Shown: in pieces, positions 44,836-52,885 of the stretch
How the letters are laid out: each line of letters starts with the position of its first letter
How positions within the stretch are numbered: the first letter of the stretch is position 1
Assembly: GCF_016458275.1 (NCBI RefSeq)
Contig: NZ_JAEMHM010000012.1
Location: forward strand, 124,001 to 188,000
Origin: Geomesophilobacter sediminis
Lineage (GTDB): Bacteria > Desulfobacterota > Desulfuromonadia > Geobacterales > Geobacteraceae
Length of the DNA stretch: 64,000 nt
Direction: 5' to 3'
Notes under the pieces: model-generated
Told to the model about the DNA's origin: nothing
Databases searched by the model: none
The model's input: only the letters and a program-made list of their open reading frames with translations
Position numbers and translations under genes: made by a program

Positions 44836-45357
44836 GTGGAACAAACCAAGATCGACTCTCTTAAATCGCTATCCCTCCATCTCCCCGACATCCTCAACAA
44901 CCTTTCCACTTCACCGCAACTTGCCCTCACCGCGGCCGATGATCCCATCTTGGCCATCGAATCCTTAGGTTTCGGGCTCAGCGCGCAATTGCGCGTTGAA
45001 CTTCAGGCACGGCTTCCTTTCTCACCACAGCGGGTGCGTAACCTTCAGCACCTCAGCCACGCTCTCGTCGTGTTGGGGCCGCAGCCGGAAAACCCCGAAG
45101 CGAAGATAGAATTGCACCGGAAGTTGTACGAGGAGTGGAAGGCAACCTTTGAGGAGACCCGGATTGCCCCGCGGATAACGGTGGTAGCCCGGCAACGACG
45201 GGAGAAAACGCGCTCCCATCTGCTCACGGAAGGGAAGGAGGATGTTTCCTGCCTGGAGACATCTTCTCCGCAGCTTTCCGACCTCCGGATGTACCGTCAC
45301 CTGCGCAACGGCGAGATTCCGGCCCAGAGTCGGGATCGGGAAAGTTCCGAGAAATAG
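44836..45357 (+). CDS. Hypothetical protein (173 aa) behind a structured leader
   Basis: The GTG at 44836 has GGAGG eight bases upstream, which decides it over the ATG at 44821 that is part of that box. The N-terminal ~75 residues form an acidic/hydrophobic helical region (LPDILNNLSTSPQLALTAAD, ILAIESLGFGLS). The middle is amphipathic (RKLYEEWKATFEETR). The C-terminus is basic and Ser/Arg-rich. There are no membrane helices, signal peptide or Cys motif (a single Cys). I recognise no family. It appears to be a single-gene unit ending before a family C repeat and a terminator. Confidence 0.65.
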   Translation: MEQTKIDSLKSLSLHLPDILNNLSTSPQLALTAADDPILAIESLGFGLSAQLRVELQARLPFSPQRVRNLQHLSHALVVLGPQPENPEAKIELHRKLYEEWKATFEETRIAPRITVVARQRREKTRSHLLTEGKEDVSCLETSSPQLSDLRMYRHLRNGEIPAQSRDRESSEK

Positions 45358-45390
45358 GAGGGAAAAAGGTGGTTAGACCGCCGCTGGCGG

Positions 45391-45418
45391 TCATCGCGCC
45401 CGGAAGGGCGCTCCCACA
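45391..45418. repeat. Dispersed repeat, family C half-element
   Basis: ATCGCGCCCGGAAGGGCGCT followed by CCCACATT, preceded by a CCGCCGCTGGCGG stem. Confidence 0.75.
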
Positions 45419-45476
45419 TTCAAAGGTTGGAGTCTCGGAGTTGCACGACACCACCACTGCAGCACCGGCGAGACTT

Positions 45477-45506
45477 GGGCACCGCCTCGAAAGGGCGGTG
45501 CCCTTT
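45477..45506. terminator. Rho-independent terminator between convergent genes
   Basis: GGGCACCGCC and GGGCGGTGCCC flank a TCGAAA loop and are followed by TTTT on the + strand. Confidence 0.75.
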
Positions 45507-45525
45507 TGCGTCCGGGTCGGACGTA

Positions 45526-46221
45526 TTACAGGTGCAGCGGCGTCACGTAATAGAAGATGGCCAGGAAGTGACAGGCGCTGCCGGAAAGTACGAAGAGATG
45601 CCAGATGGCGTGGTTATACGGGATGCGGTCCCAGGCGTAAAAAATGACACCGGCGGTGTAGGTTACACCGCCGGTAAATAGAAGTTTCAGCCCATCGGGT
45701 GGCAGGCTGGCGGACAACGGCTTGATCGCCACTACCACGATCCATCCCATGATGAGGTAGAAAATCGGGCCGAGCACCCGGAACTTGTGGGTCATGAAGA
45801 TCTTGAAGATCACGCCTATCGCGGCAAGACCCCATACCGTATAGAAAAGCCGCCATCCCACCGGCCCCCGCAGCGTCACCAAGGTAAACGGCGTGTAGCT
45901 GCCGGCGATCATCAGGTATATCGCAGCATGGTCCAGGATGCGGAAAAGATACCTAGAATAGGGGTCCTTCACGCTATGGTAAGCAGTCGACAGGGTATAA
46001 AACACCAGCAAAGCAACCCCGTACACAATCACGCTCACCAGCCGGAACACATCCCCCTTCCCTACCGTGTGCTGGATCAGCAGGATTGCCCCGACCAGAC
46101 TCAGCAGGGCGCCGATGCCATGGGTCCAGCGGTTGAACAACTCTTCTTTCTCGCTGTAATACTCTATTCGGTTGAGGATATCGTGTGGTCGTTTCACTTC
46201 TTCATGATAGCCCGAAGCCAT
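45526..46221 (-). CDS. Hemolysin III / TrhA-family membrane protein
   Basis: The 231-residue protein has seven hydrophobic helices and the PAQR/hemolysin III metal-site pattern: TAYHSVKD after helix 2, ILDHAAIYLMIAGSYTPF, and NHAIWHLFVLSGSACHFLAIF near the C-terminus supply His ligands. Members affect membrane lipid homeostasis; true haemolytic activity is doubtful. The start at MASGYHEE has no clear ribosome binding site, so initiation at the GTG eight codons later is possible. It is convergent with the preceding hypothetical gene. Confidence 0.88.
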   Translation of the reverse strand: MASGYHEEVKRPHDILNRIEYYSEKEELFNRWTHGIGALLSLVGAILLIQHTVGKGDVFRLVSVIVYGVALLVFYTLSTAYHSVKDPYSRYLFRILDHAAIYLMIAGSYTPFTLVTLRGPVGWRLFYTVWGLAAIGVIFKIFMTHKFRVLGPIFYLIMGWIVVVAIKPLSASLPPDGLKLLFTGGVTYTAGVIFYAWDRIPYNHAIWHLFVLSGSACHFLAIFYYVTPLHL

Positions 46222-46401
46222 AAAAGACTACAAGTATCTGATATTGCTCACCGTTTTCATGATTTCACAGAACATCTTTTTCTCATTGGATTGCTTACCA
46301 TGAAAGCTTGACTTATTCCGGCTTAACGGGCGAATATAGGGCCTCCATCCCCTGCCGATCCGCCACCTTCTGGCGGGGTCGGCGCTCCCAAGGAGGCAGC
46401 C

Positions 46402-47505
46402 GTGGCACGAAAGATCTTCATTGCGGCATCGGGTCAGAACTCCGGGAAAACCACCATCAGCATCTCTTTGTTGCACCTCGCCCAACGCAAGTACCGCAAT
46501 GTCGGCTTCATCAAACCTCTGGGTCCCAAGCCGATCAAGCTGCGCGGACAGTCGGTGGACAAGGACGCCGCCCTCATTGCCGAAGTTTTCGGCCTCACCC
46601 AGGACCTGCGCTACATGTCGCCGGTCGTCGTCTATCCCGATTCCACCAGGAAGGCGATCGATGGCCTGATCTCTCCCGACGAACTCCAGGAGCGGATCCT
46701 GGCGGCTTACCACGAACTCGAAAAGAAATGTGACTACATCATCATCGAAGGGTCCGGCCACCCCGGCGTCGGTTCGGTATTCAGGCTCTCCAACGCCCGG
46801 ATCGCCAAGATGCTGGACGCTCCGGTGCTCATGGTCACCGGGGGCGGGGTCGGCAACGTCATCGACACCGTCGCGATGAACCTGGCCCTGTTCAAGCTCG
46901 AAGGAGCCGAGGTGCGCGCGGTGCTCGCCAACAAGCTGTATGCCGACCGCCGCGAACAGGTGCTGGACTACCTGGAGCGCGCCTTCGCCGACGAGCCGTT
47001 TGCCCTCCTGGGCGGGTTCGATTACCAGACCGTTCTCGCCAACCCTACCTTCATGCGTATTTCCAAGCTTCTCGACCTCCCCCTGCACGGCAACCGCCGT
47101 GAATTGGGCCGGATCATCGACCACGTCCAGATCGGCGCCGCCTCCACCCAACGGGTGACTGAGATGCTGCGCGATTCCACCTTGCTTATCGTCACCAGCA
47201 GCCGGGACGAGCTCCTGGTCACCCTGGCCAATCTGTACCAGATGCCCGAGTACCGCCCGCTGATTTCCGGGCTCATCATCCCGGGGATTGTGCCGGTCAG
47301 CACCATCACCCAGCGGATCCTGGACCGGAGCCACATACCGTACCTGCGCACCCAGATCCATTCCACCGCGGAGCTGTACCGGATCATTACCGAAGACGTT
47401 TCGAAGATCACCCCGCAAGACACCGAAAAGCTCGCCCTGGTGCGCACCCTCGCCGAGGACCGGCTTGACTTCGAGACCATCGACCAGCTGTTTGCGCCGA
47501 GGTAA
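46402..47505 (+). CDS. BioD-like/DRTGG-domain P-loop protein (phosphotransacetylase N-terminal type)
   Basis: GTG start with AAGGAGG seven bases upstream. Residues 1-220 form a dethiobiotin-synthetase-like P-loop domain (GQNSGKTT, 11-18; KPLGPKP; IIEGSGHPGVGSVF). Residues 220-350 form a DRTGG-type domain (HVQIGAASTQRVTEML, then VTSSRDELLVTLAN, LIIPG). This is the N-terminal half of long phosphate acetyltransferases without the catalytic PTA domain. Stand-alone forms are thought to be regulatory nucleotide binders; the role here is unknown. 367 residues; a degenerate family C repeat lies in the upstream gap. Confidence 0.85.
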   Translation: MARKIFIAASGQNSGKTTISISLLHLAQRKYRNVGFIKPLGPKPIKLRGQSVDKDAALIAEVFGLTQDLRYMSPVVVYPDSTRKAIDGLISPDELQERILAAYHELEKKCDYIIIEGSGHPGVGSVFRLSNARIAKMLDAPVLMVTGGGVGNVIDTVAMNLALFKLEGAEVRAVLANKLYADRREQVLDYLERAFADEPFALLGGFDYQTVLANPTFMRISKLLDLPLHGNRRELGRIIDHVQIGAASTQRVTEMLRDSTLLIVTSSRDELLVTLANLYQMPEYRPLISGLIIPGIVPVSTITQRILDRSHIPYLRTQIHSTAELYRIITEDVSKITPQDTEKLALVRTLAEDRLDFETIDQLFAPR

Positions 47506-47546
47506 CCCCATCCTCACCCCGCCCTCTCTTTGAAGGAGAGGGGGCT
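47504..47546. repeat. Dispersed repeat, family A
   Basis: AACCCCATCCTCACCCCGCC followed by CTCTCTTTGAAGGAGAGGGG. It begins at the stop codon of the BioD-like gene. Confidence 0.8.
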
Positions 47547-47574
47547 ATCGGCCTGGCCGGTGCCCTTTCGTCAT

Positions 47575-47607
47575 AAAAAAAAAAGCGACCCTTTTGGGGG
47601 CCGCCTT
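47575..47607. terminator. Terminator between convergent genes
   Basis: GCGACC and GGCCGC arms are imperfect, with nine A on the left (a T run for the leftward cytochrome gene) and CTTTTCC on the right. Confidence 0.6.
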
Positions 47608-47632
47608 TTCCTTGGCTTCTGCCGGCTGACGC

Positions 47633-47908
47633 TTACTTCTTGTGGCACTCACCACACTTGGTCGGACCAGCACCCTTGTCGGCGTGGCAGCCTTTGCAGT
47701 TCTTGTGTGCCCACTCTTTGCCGAACCCTTCGATCTTGCCCGGGCCTTTCTCATGGCAAACTTTGCAGTTTTTCAGAGCTTGCTGGTGGGCCTTGTGCGG
47801 GAAGGTGATCGTGGTTCCATTTCCTGCCTTGAAGGTAATGACGTCGGCGGCATGGACCATAGAGGCGGATAAGAGGGAGAGTGCGACGGCTGCGATTACT
47901 TTCTTCAT
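47633..47908 (-). CDS. ppcA: Periplasmic triheme cytochrome c7, PpcA family
   Basis: PpcA-type cytochromes carry electrons across the periplasm toward outer-membrane metal reductases. A 20-residue signal peptide ends at VHA/ADV; the mature protein is 71 residues, the exact size of the family. Three CXXCH sites (48-52, 71-75, 85-89) and three further His (38, 41, 68; PHKAH and WAHKN) give bis-His coordination of hemes I, III and IV. The sequence around GPGKIEGFGKE and GPTKCGECHKK is the family hallmark. It is divergent from the membrane-bound HTH gene across a 165-bp region. Confidence 0.95.
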   Translation of the reverse strand: MKKVIAAVALSLLSASMVHAADVITFKAGNGTTITFPHKAHQQALKNCKVCHEKGPGKIEGFGKEWAHKNCKGCHADKGAGPTKCGECHKK

Positions 47909-47986
47909 AAACGGCTCCTTTGTCTTGGGTTCATGTGTTGCAAAGCGTGTATGATATTAACAGGTAAATTTCAGAACGCCATAAAT

Positions 47987-47996
47987 ATCTATAGAT
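47987..47996. promoter_or_regulatory. Palindrome in the ppcA/HTH divergent region
   Basis: ATCTATAGAT is a perfect 10-bp palindrome within AAATATCTATAGATTTT, about midway between the two starts. It is a candidate operator for the HTH protein or another factor. Confidence 0.35.
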
Positions 47997-48073
47997 TTTC
48001 ACCCTACATCGGGCTATGTCGGGTTCTCTTTCGTTCTTCTTGCACATTCTGGGATTGGGTGAGGGAGCTTTAA

Positions 48074-49009
48074 ATGGCTCAAGATTCTGAAATAGCGAAA
48101 AAAGGTACGCCGCTCAGCGTTGCTCTGGATGGCTCCAGGATCAGAGCCTGCCGTGAACAAAAGCGACTCACCCAGCTCTACATCGCCAATATCGTCGGAG
48201 TAACCACCGACACCATCTCCCGTTGGGAAAACAACCGCTACCCGACCATCCGCCGCGACAATGCCGAGAAGCTCGCTGAAGCCCTCGAAGTCGACCTTGA
48301 GGCGATTCTTCGCGACGTTGCGGCTCCGCTCGCAGCGCCGGTCGAAATACCGCCCGAAGTTCCCCCCCCTGCCGCCGCTAAGAGACGCACCCGCCTCCTC
48401 TGGCTTCTCGTTGCCACGCTCATCGTTGCGGCAGTGGCGGTGCCCATCCTGCTGCGTCAACTGGGACCGGCACCGGTTGCGGTGCGCTGGGCGCCTAAAT
48501 TCGCCGCACCAGGGGAAATCATCCCGATTCAGGTCAAGGTCACCCGGCAACAGAGCGATCGGAACGCCTTCATCTTGAAGGAGCGCCTCCCCCAAGGATG
48601 GTCCCTGGTTACCACCACCCCGACCACCGCGATGGTTGAATCTCCCGGGTGGGTGGTCAAATGGTTGATCGCCCAAGGCATAGGGCCGGCTACCATTTCC
48701 TACACGGCTCGCATCCCTGACAACGCTACCGTCGGAGCTGAGGTACCCCTGAACGGCGAGGTTATTTTCCATACTGCCGCGATCAACCGCAGCGAGCCGG
48801 TCAGCGGAGCGGCGCAGGTCACAATCGGCCCCTATCACTGGGCCGACAGCAACGGTGACGGCCGCATCGACGACAACGAGATCATGCCTGCTTACTACCT
48901 GTGCGAGGAAATGAAGGATTTTCACTTGGATTGGAAACTGATCGAGGCGATCTGGAGCGGCAAGGGGTACCGGTGGAGCCCCCGGGACGGGTACACGGTC
49001 CGTCCCTGA
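48074..49009 (+). CDS. Membrane-anchored HTH regulator with extracytoplasmic EF-hand-like loop
   Basis: Residues 17-82 are an XRE-type helix-turn-helix (RIRACREQKRLTQLYIANI, VTTDTISRWENNRYPT). A Pro-rich linker (88-101) leads to basic KRRTR and a single transmembrane helix (108-127). The remaining ~180 residues lie outside the cytoplasm and contain beta-rich sequence and a Ca2+-binding-type loop with Asp258, Asn260, Asp262, Arg264 and Glu269 (DSNGDGRIDDNE). This is a one-component, membrane-tethered transcription factor. It is divergent from ppcA and 100 bp before a DJ-1/PfpI gene. Target genes are inferred only from position. Confidence 0.82.
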   Translation: MAQDSEIAKKGTPLSVALDGSRIRACREQKRLTQLYIANIVGVTTDTISRWENNRYPTIRRDNAEKLAEALEVDLEAILRDVAAPLAAPVEIPPEVPPPAAAKRRTRLLWLLVATLIVAAVAVPILLRQLGPAPVAVRWAPKFAAPGEIIPIQVKVTRQQSDRNAFILKERLPQGWSLVTTTPTTAMVESPGWVVKWLIAQGIGPATISYTARIPDNATVGAEVPLNGEVIFHTAAINRSEPVSGAAQVTIGPYHWADSNGDGRIDDNEIMPAYYLCEEMKDFHLDWKLIEAIWSGKGYRWSPRDGYTVRP

Positions 49010-49050
49010 TCAGGCAACTCCCGAGACTCGTGCAAGGTAACCGGCCGGAC

Positions 49051-49059
49051 TGATATAAT
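49051..49059 (+). promoter_or_regulatory. Extended -10 promoter of the DJ-1/PfpI gene
   Basis: TGATATAAT combines TGn with a perfect TATAAT (49054-49059), about 50 bp before the gene; the -35 region is poor. Confidence 0.5.
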
Positions 49060-49109
49060 GGGGTCAGTACCAAGGCAGGAATTCAGTATCGATCACGGAG
49101 GTTGTAACG

Positions 49110-49619
49110 ATGAAAAAAGCCTTATTTCTGAGTGCAGACAACTTCGAGGACACAGAACTCCTGGTCCCCTACTACAGGCTGATCGAAGCCGGTTTCAGTG
49201 TCGATGTCGCTTCTCTGAACCGAAATCCGATCCGGGGAAAACATGGCTACGAGGTCGCCGTAGACAAGACGTTCGACGAAATCAATCCGGCTGAATACGA
49301 CATCCTGGTGCTGCCGGGCGGCAAGGCTCCAGCGGCAATCCGCAGCGAGCCTAAGGTCAAGGATATCGCCCGCTTCTTCTTCCAGAATTCCAGACCGGTG
49401 GCTGCTATCTGCCACGGCCCGCAGATCCTCGCATCGGCCGGACTGCTGCACGGCCGCCGGGCGACCTGCTACAAGGAAGTCGTCCACGAGCTGCAGGAAG
49501 TCGGTGCGCACTACGAGGACAGTGAAGTGGTAGTGGACGGGCTGCTGGTGACGTCCCGCGAACCACGCGACCTGCCGGCATTCAGCCGGGAAATGATCAA
49601 GCTGGTTCTGCATGCGTAA
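49110..49619 (+). CDS. DJ-1/PfpI-family protein
   Basis: The 169-residue single-domain protein matches the YhbO/PfpI subfamily (glyoxalase III/deglycase-like or protease-like stress proteins). The nucleophile elbow AAICHGPQ places Cys101-His102; Glu13 in DNFEDTEL is the third active-site residue. GGAGG lies eight bases before the ATG. It is monocistronic, with its own extended -10 promoter and terminator. The exact reaction cannot be inferred. Confidence 0.9.
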   Translation: MKKALFLSADNFEDTELLVPYYRLIEAGFSVDVASLNRNPIRGKHGYEVAVDKTFDEINPAEYDILVLPGGKAPAAIRSEPKVKDIARFFFQNSRPVAAICHGPQILASAGLLHGRRATCYKEVVHELQEVGAHYEDSEVVVDGLLVTSREPRDLPAFSREMIKLVLHA

Positions 49620-49644
49620 CACTTGATATCAGCAGGTTCTAGCA

Positions 49645-49681
49645 GCAAAAAAGGCGGCCCTTTCGGGGGCCGCCTTTTCTT
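49645..49681. terminator. Rho-independent terminator between convergent genes
   Basis: AAAAAAGGCGGCCC and GGGCCGCCTTTT with a TTTCGG loop; A and T runs on both sides allow bidirectional use for the DJ-1 gene and dapL. Confidence 0.9.
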
Positions 49682-49691
49682 TTTCCTTTTT

Positions 49692-49716
49692 TCTCCCCCC
49701 TTTGCGAAGGGGGAAG
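49692..49716. repeat. Dispersed repeat, family D half-element
   Basis: TCCCCCCTTTGCGAAGGGGG, directly before the dapL stop region. Confidence 0.7.
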
Positions 49717-49734
49717 CTTTCCTTTTCTAACCAG

Positions 49735-50967
49735 TTACTTCAGGTTCTTCTTGATCCGCTCGACCGCTTCGATGACGTTGTCGCGGTTGCCGAAGGCGGA
49801 GAGGCGGAAGTAGCCTTCGCCGCTCGGACCGAAACCGCTGCCCGGGGTGCCGACGACGTTGCACTCGTTGAGGAGCTTGTCGAAGAAATCCCAGGAGGTG
49901 AGCCCGTTCGGGGTCTTGAGCCAGATGTAGGGGCCGTTCACGCCGCCGTAGACGGTGAGGCCGGCCGCGGAGAGCCCTTCGCGGATGATCCGGGCGTTCT
50001 CCATGTAGTAGTCGATGTTTTCCTTGGTCTCTTTCCACCCCTGGTCGGTGTAGACCGCAGCAGCCGCCTTCTGGACCGGGTAGGAGGCACCGTTGAACTT
50101 GGTGGTCTGACGGCGCAGCCAGAGCTTGTTGAAGCTGTACTTCTCACCGGTGGAGGTGGTCCCTTCCAGTTCCTCCGGAACCACCACGACGCCGCAGCGG
50201 ACGCCGGTGAAGCCGGCGGTCTTGGAGAAGGAGCGGAACTCGATGGCGCATTTTTTGGCGCCTTCGACCTCGTAGATGGAGTGCGGAATGGTCGGGTCGG
50301 TGATGAACGCCTCGTAGGCCGCGTCAAAGAGGATGATGGAGTCATTGGCCAGCGCGTAGTCCACCCACCCTTTGAGCTGCTCCTTGGTGGCAACGGTGCC
50401 GGTCGGGTTGTTCGGGAAGCAGAGGTAGATCATGTCCACCTTTTCCCGCGGATACGCCGGGAAGAAGCCGTTTTCCTCGGTGCAGGGCATGTAGACGAGC
50501 CCTTTGTAATACCCCTTCTCGTCAGCGTCGCCGGTGCGGCCGATCATGACGTTGGTGTCGTTGTAGACCGGGTAGACCGGGTCGGCGATGGCTACCGTGT
50601 TGTCCAGGGCGAAGATGTCGAGGATGTTGGCGCAGTCGCACTTGGAGCCGTCAGAGATGAACATCTCGGTGTTCTTGAGCTCGACGCCGAGCGGCCGGTA
50701 GGACTTCTCGATGATCGCCTCGATGAGGAAATCGTACCCCTGCTCCGGACCGTACCCCATGAAGGTGTTGGCTTTCGCCAGATCGTCCACCGCGTCGTGG
50801 AACGCCTTCAGGATGGTCGGGGTAAGGGGCTGGGTCACGTCGCCGATGCCGAGGCGGATGATCTTGGCATCCGGATTGGCGGCCGCGAAGGCACGCACCC
50901 GGCGGCCGATTTCCGGGAAAAGGTAGCCCGCCTTGAGCTTGAGGTAGTTGTCGTTGATTTTTGCCAT
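49735..50967 (-). CDS. dapL: LL-diaminopimelate aminotransferase
   Basis: DapL converts tetrahydrodipicolinate directly to LL-diaminopimelate with glutamate, bypassing the succinylase/acetylase steps. The 410-residue PLP enzyme has the family N-terminus [27 protein letters not shown] (184-190), FDAAYEAF (214-221) and Lys249 in [17 protein letters not shown] box precedes the start. It is the last gene of the leftward lysine cluster lysA-dapA-dapB-dapL, so dapDEC-type acylation genes are not expected. Confidence 0.96.
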   Translation of the reverse strand: MAKINDNYLKLKAGYLFPEIGRRVRAFAAANPDAKIIRLGIGDVTQPLTPTILKAFHDAVDDLAKANTFMGYGPEQGYDFLIEAIIEKSYRPLGVELKNTEMFISDGSKCDCANILDIFALDNTVAIADPVYPVYNDTNVMIGRTGDADEKGYYKGLVYMPCTEENGFFPAYPREKVDMIYLCFPNNPTGTVATKEQLKGWVDYALANDSIILFDAAYEAFITDPTIPHSIYEVEGAKKCAIEFRSFSKTAGFTGVRCGVVVVPEELEGTTSTGEKYSFNKLWLRRQTTKFNGASYPVQKAAAAVYTDQGWKETKENIDYYMENARIIREGLSAAGLTVYGGVNGPYIWLKTPNGLTSWDFFDKLLNECNVVGTPGSGFGPSGEGYFRLSAFGNRDNVIEAVERIKKNLK

Positions 50968-51006
50968 TGAAGATATTCCTCCAAAATTTATTTCAAATTC
51001 GCTGGT

Positions 51007-51810
51007 TTATCTCAGGCCGAGGACGTCCTGCATATCCCAGACGCCCGGCTTTGCGTTCACGACCCATTTGGCGGCGCGGACGCTGCCACGGGAGAACATG
51101 TCCCGGGTGTGGGCGCGGTGGGTGATCTCCACCCGCTCACCCATCCCGATGAAGTAGACGGTGTGTTCGCCGACGATGTCGCCGCCGCGGATGGTCTGCA
51201 TCCCGATCTCTTCGTGGGTCCGCTCGCCGCAGATTCCCTCGCGGTGGTAGTTGGCCACCTTGTTGTAGTCGCGCCCCAGGGCATTGGCGACCACTTCGCC
51301 CATCCGTACCGCGGTGCCGGAGGGGGAGTCCTTCTTCATCTTGTGGTGCGCTTCCACGATCTCGACGTCGAAATCCTCGCCCAGGATCTTCGCCACGTCG
51401 GCCAGGACCTTGAAGCAGACGTTCACGCCGACCGACATGTTGGGCGCGATCACCACCGGGATCTCCTTGGCCAGCTCGGCGGCCAGGACGCGCTCTTCCG
51501 GGGTGAAGCCGGTGGAGCCGATGACGATGGATTTTTTATTGATGGCGCAGACTTCGAGGTTCTTGAGAGAGACCTTCGGAGTGGTGAAGTCGATCAGGAC
51601 GTCGCACCCTTTGACCACCTCGTTGAGGTCGTCGCTGATGGGGACGCCGATGGCGCCGAGACCGGCGTTGAAACCGGCGTCCTGGCCCACCATGGGATGG
51701 CCGGGACGATCGAGAGCGCCGGAAAGTTCCACGCCGTCTGTTTCCTTGATGGCGGCGATGATGCGGCCGCCCATCCGTCCGGCGGCCCCGCAGACTGCTA
51801 TTTTGATCAT
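51007..51810 (-). CDS. dapB: 4-hydroxy-tetrahydrodipicolinate reductase
   Basis: DapB reduces the DapA product with NAD(P)H to tetrahydrodipicolinate, the substrate of DapL. The 267 residues start at MIKIAVCG after GGAGCCAACC; a Met eight codons earlier lacks a box. Visible are the dinucleotide fold GAAGRMGG (8-15), the DFTTPK loop, GSTGFT and the catalytic/substrate motif EAHHKMKKDSPSGTA. 39 bp separate it from dapL. Confidence 0.96.
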   Translation of the reverse strand: MIKIAVCGAAGRMGGRIIAAIKETDGVELSGALDRPGHPMVGQDAGFNAGLGAIGVPISDDLNEVVKGCDVLIDFTTPKVSLKNLEVCAINKKSIVIGSTGFTPEERVLAAELAKEIPVVIAPNMSVGVNVCFKVLADVAKILGEDFDVEIVEAHHKMKKDSPSGTAVRMGEVVANALGRDYNKVANYHREGICGERTHEEIGMQTIRGGDIVGEHTVYFIGMGERVEITHRAHTRDMFSRGSVRAAKWVVNAKPGVWDMQDVLGLR

Positions 51811-51846
51811 GGTTGGCTCCGATGATTCTTTCATTCATGGGCACTG

Positions 51847-51912
51847 AAACCCATCCTCACCCTGTCCGTTGCCCCCGTGCTGTGGCACGCAACCCTTGAG
51901 GGAGAGGGGACG
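51847..51912. repeat. Dispersed repeat, family A, long variant
   Basis: AACCCATCCTCACCCTGTCC then a GTGCTGTGGCAC stem then TTGAGGGAGAGGGGACG, between dapA and dapB. Confidence 0.8.
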
Positions 51913-51948
51913 TAAGGACGAAGGATGAGCCAGGATGCAATGAGTGCT

Positions 51949-52821
51949 TTAGATCAGCCCGTACTCTTTCATGACGGCGGTGAGCCTGTTGCGGCTTCCT
52001 TCCATGAGCGGGGCGAGCGGCAGACGGACTTCTTCGCTGCACTTGCCCATGAGGCCGGCGGCGGTTTTCACCGGAACCGGGTTGCTCTCGATGAACATCG
52101 CGTTGGAGATCTTGAGCAGGTGCAGGTGGAGCCTGCGTGCCTCGGCAAGATTCCCAGCGAAGAAGGCATCGGTCAGCGCGGCAACTTCCTTCGGCATGAT
52201 GTTCGCCACGACGGAGATGACCCCTTTGGCGCCGCAGGCCATCATCGGGAAGGTGATGAAGTCGTCGCCGGAAAGGACGTCGATGTTGTCGCCGCAGAGA
52301 TCCAGAACCTCGGATGCCTGCTGCAGGGAACCGGTCGCCTCCTTGATCGCCACGATGTTCTGGTGCGAGGAAAGGCGCGCCACGGTCTCGGGCAGCAGGT
52401 TGACGCCGGTACGGCCCGGTACGTTGTACAGGATCTGCGGCAGGGCAACCGCGTTGGCCACCGCGTTGTAGTGGAGGAAAAGCCCTTCCTGGCTCGGCTT
52501 GTTGTAGTACGGGGTCACCAGGAGCGCGCCGTCGGCGCCCAGCTCCTTGGCGTGCTGGGTCATCTCAATCGCCTCGTGGGTCGAGTTGGAGCCGGTGCCG
52601 GCGATGACCGGAACCCTCTTTTTGACCTGCTCGACCACGATCTCGATGACCCGGTCGTGCTCCTCGTAGCTCAGCGTGGAGGACTCGCCGGTGGTGCCGC
52701 AGGGAACGATGGCGTCGGTCCCGTTTTCGATCTGGAACTCAACCAGTTCCCGCAGTCTTTCCTCGTCAACTTTGCCGTTGGCGAAGGGGGTAATGATGGC
52801 AACGATACTTCCTTGGAACAT
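51949..52821 (-). CDS. dapA: 4-hydroxy-tetrahydrodipicolinate synthase
   Basis: DapA condenses pyruvate with aspartate semialdehyde, the committed step of lysine/diaminopimelate synthesis. The 290-residue TIM barrel has the Schiff-base Lys160 (IVAIKEATGS), Tyr132 in ILYNVPGRTG and the CGTTGESSTL motif (41-50). AAAGGAG precedes the start. It lies 64 bp after lysA on the same strand; the gap shows no lysine riboswitch. Confidence 0.97.
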   Translation of the reverse strand: MFQGSIVAIITPFANGKVDEERLRELVEFQIENGTDAIVPCGTTGESSTLSYEEHDRVIEIVVEQVKKRVPVIAGTGSNSTHEAIEMTQHAKELGADGALLVTPYYNKPSQEGLFLHYNAVANAVALPQILYNVPGRTGVNLLPETVARLSSHQNIVAIKEATGSLQQASEVLDLCGDNIDVLSGDDFITFPMMACGAKGVISVVANIMPKEVAALTDAFFAGNLAEARRLHLHLLKISNAMFIESNPVPVKTAAGLMGKCSEEVRLPLAPLMEGSRNRLTAVMKEYGLI

Positions 52822-52885
52822 GATGATCTCCTTTAATGCCGTAATGTAAGTATGCTCAGAGGCTTTGAACGACGCCCCCGTTATT

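Noticed and set aside
52822-52885. Lysine riboswitch within the lysine cluster
   Set aside because: The gap is only 64 bp and shows no suitable stems.
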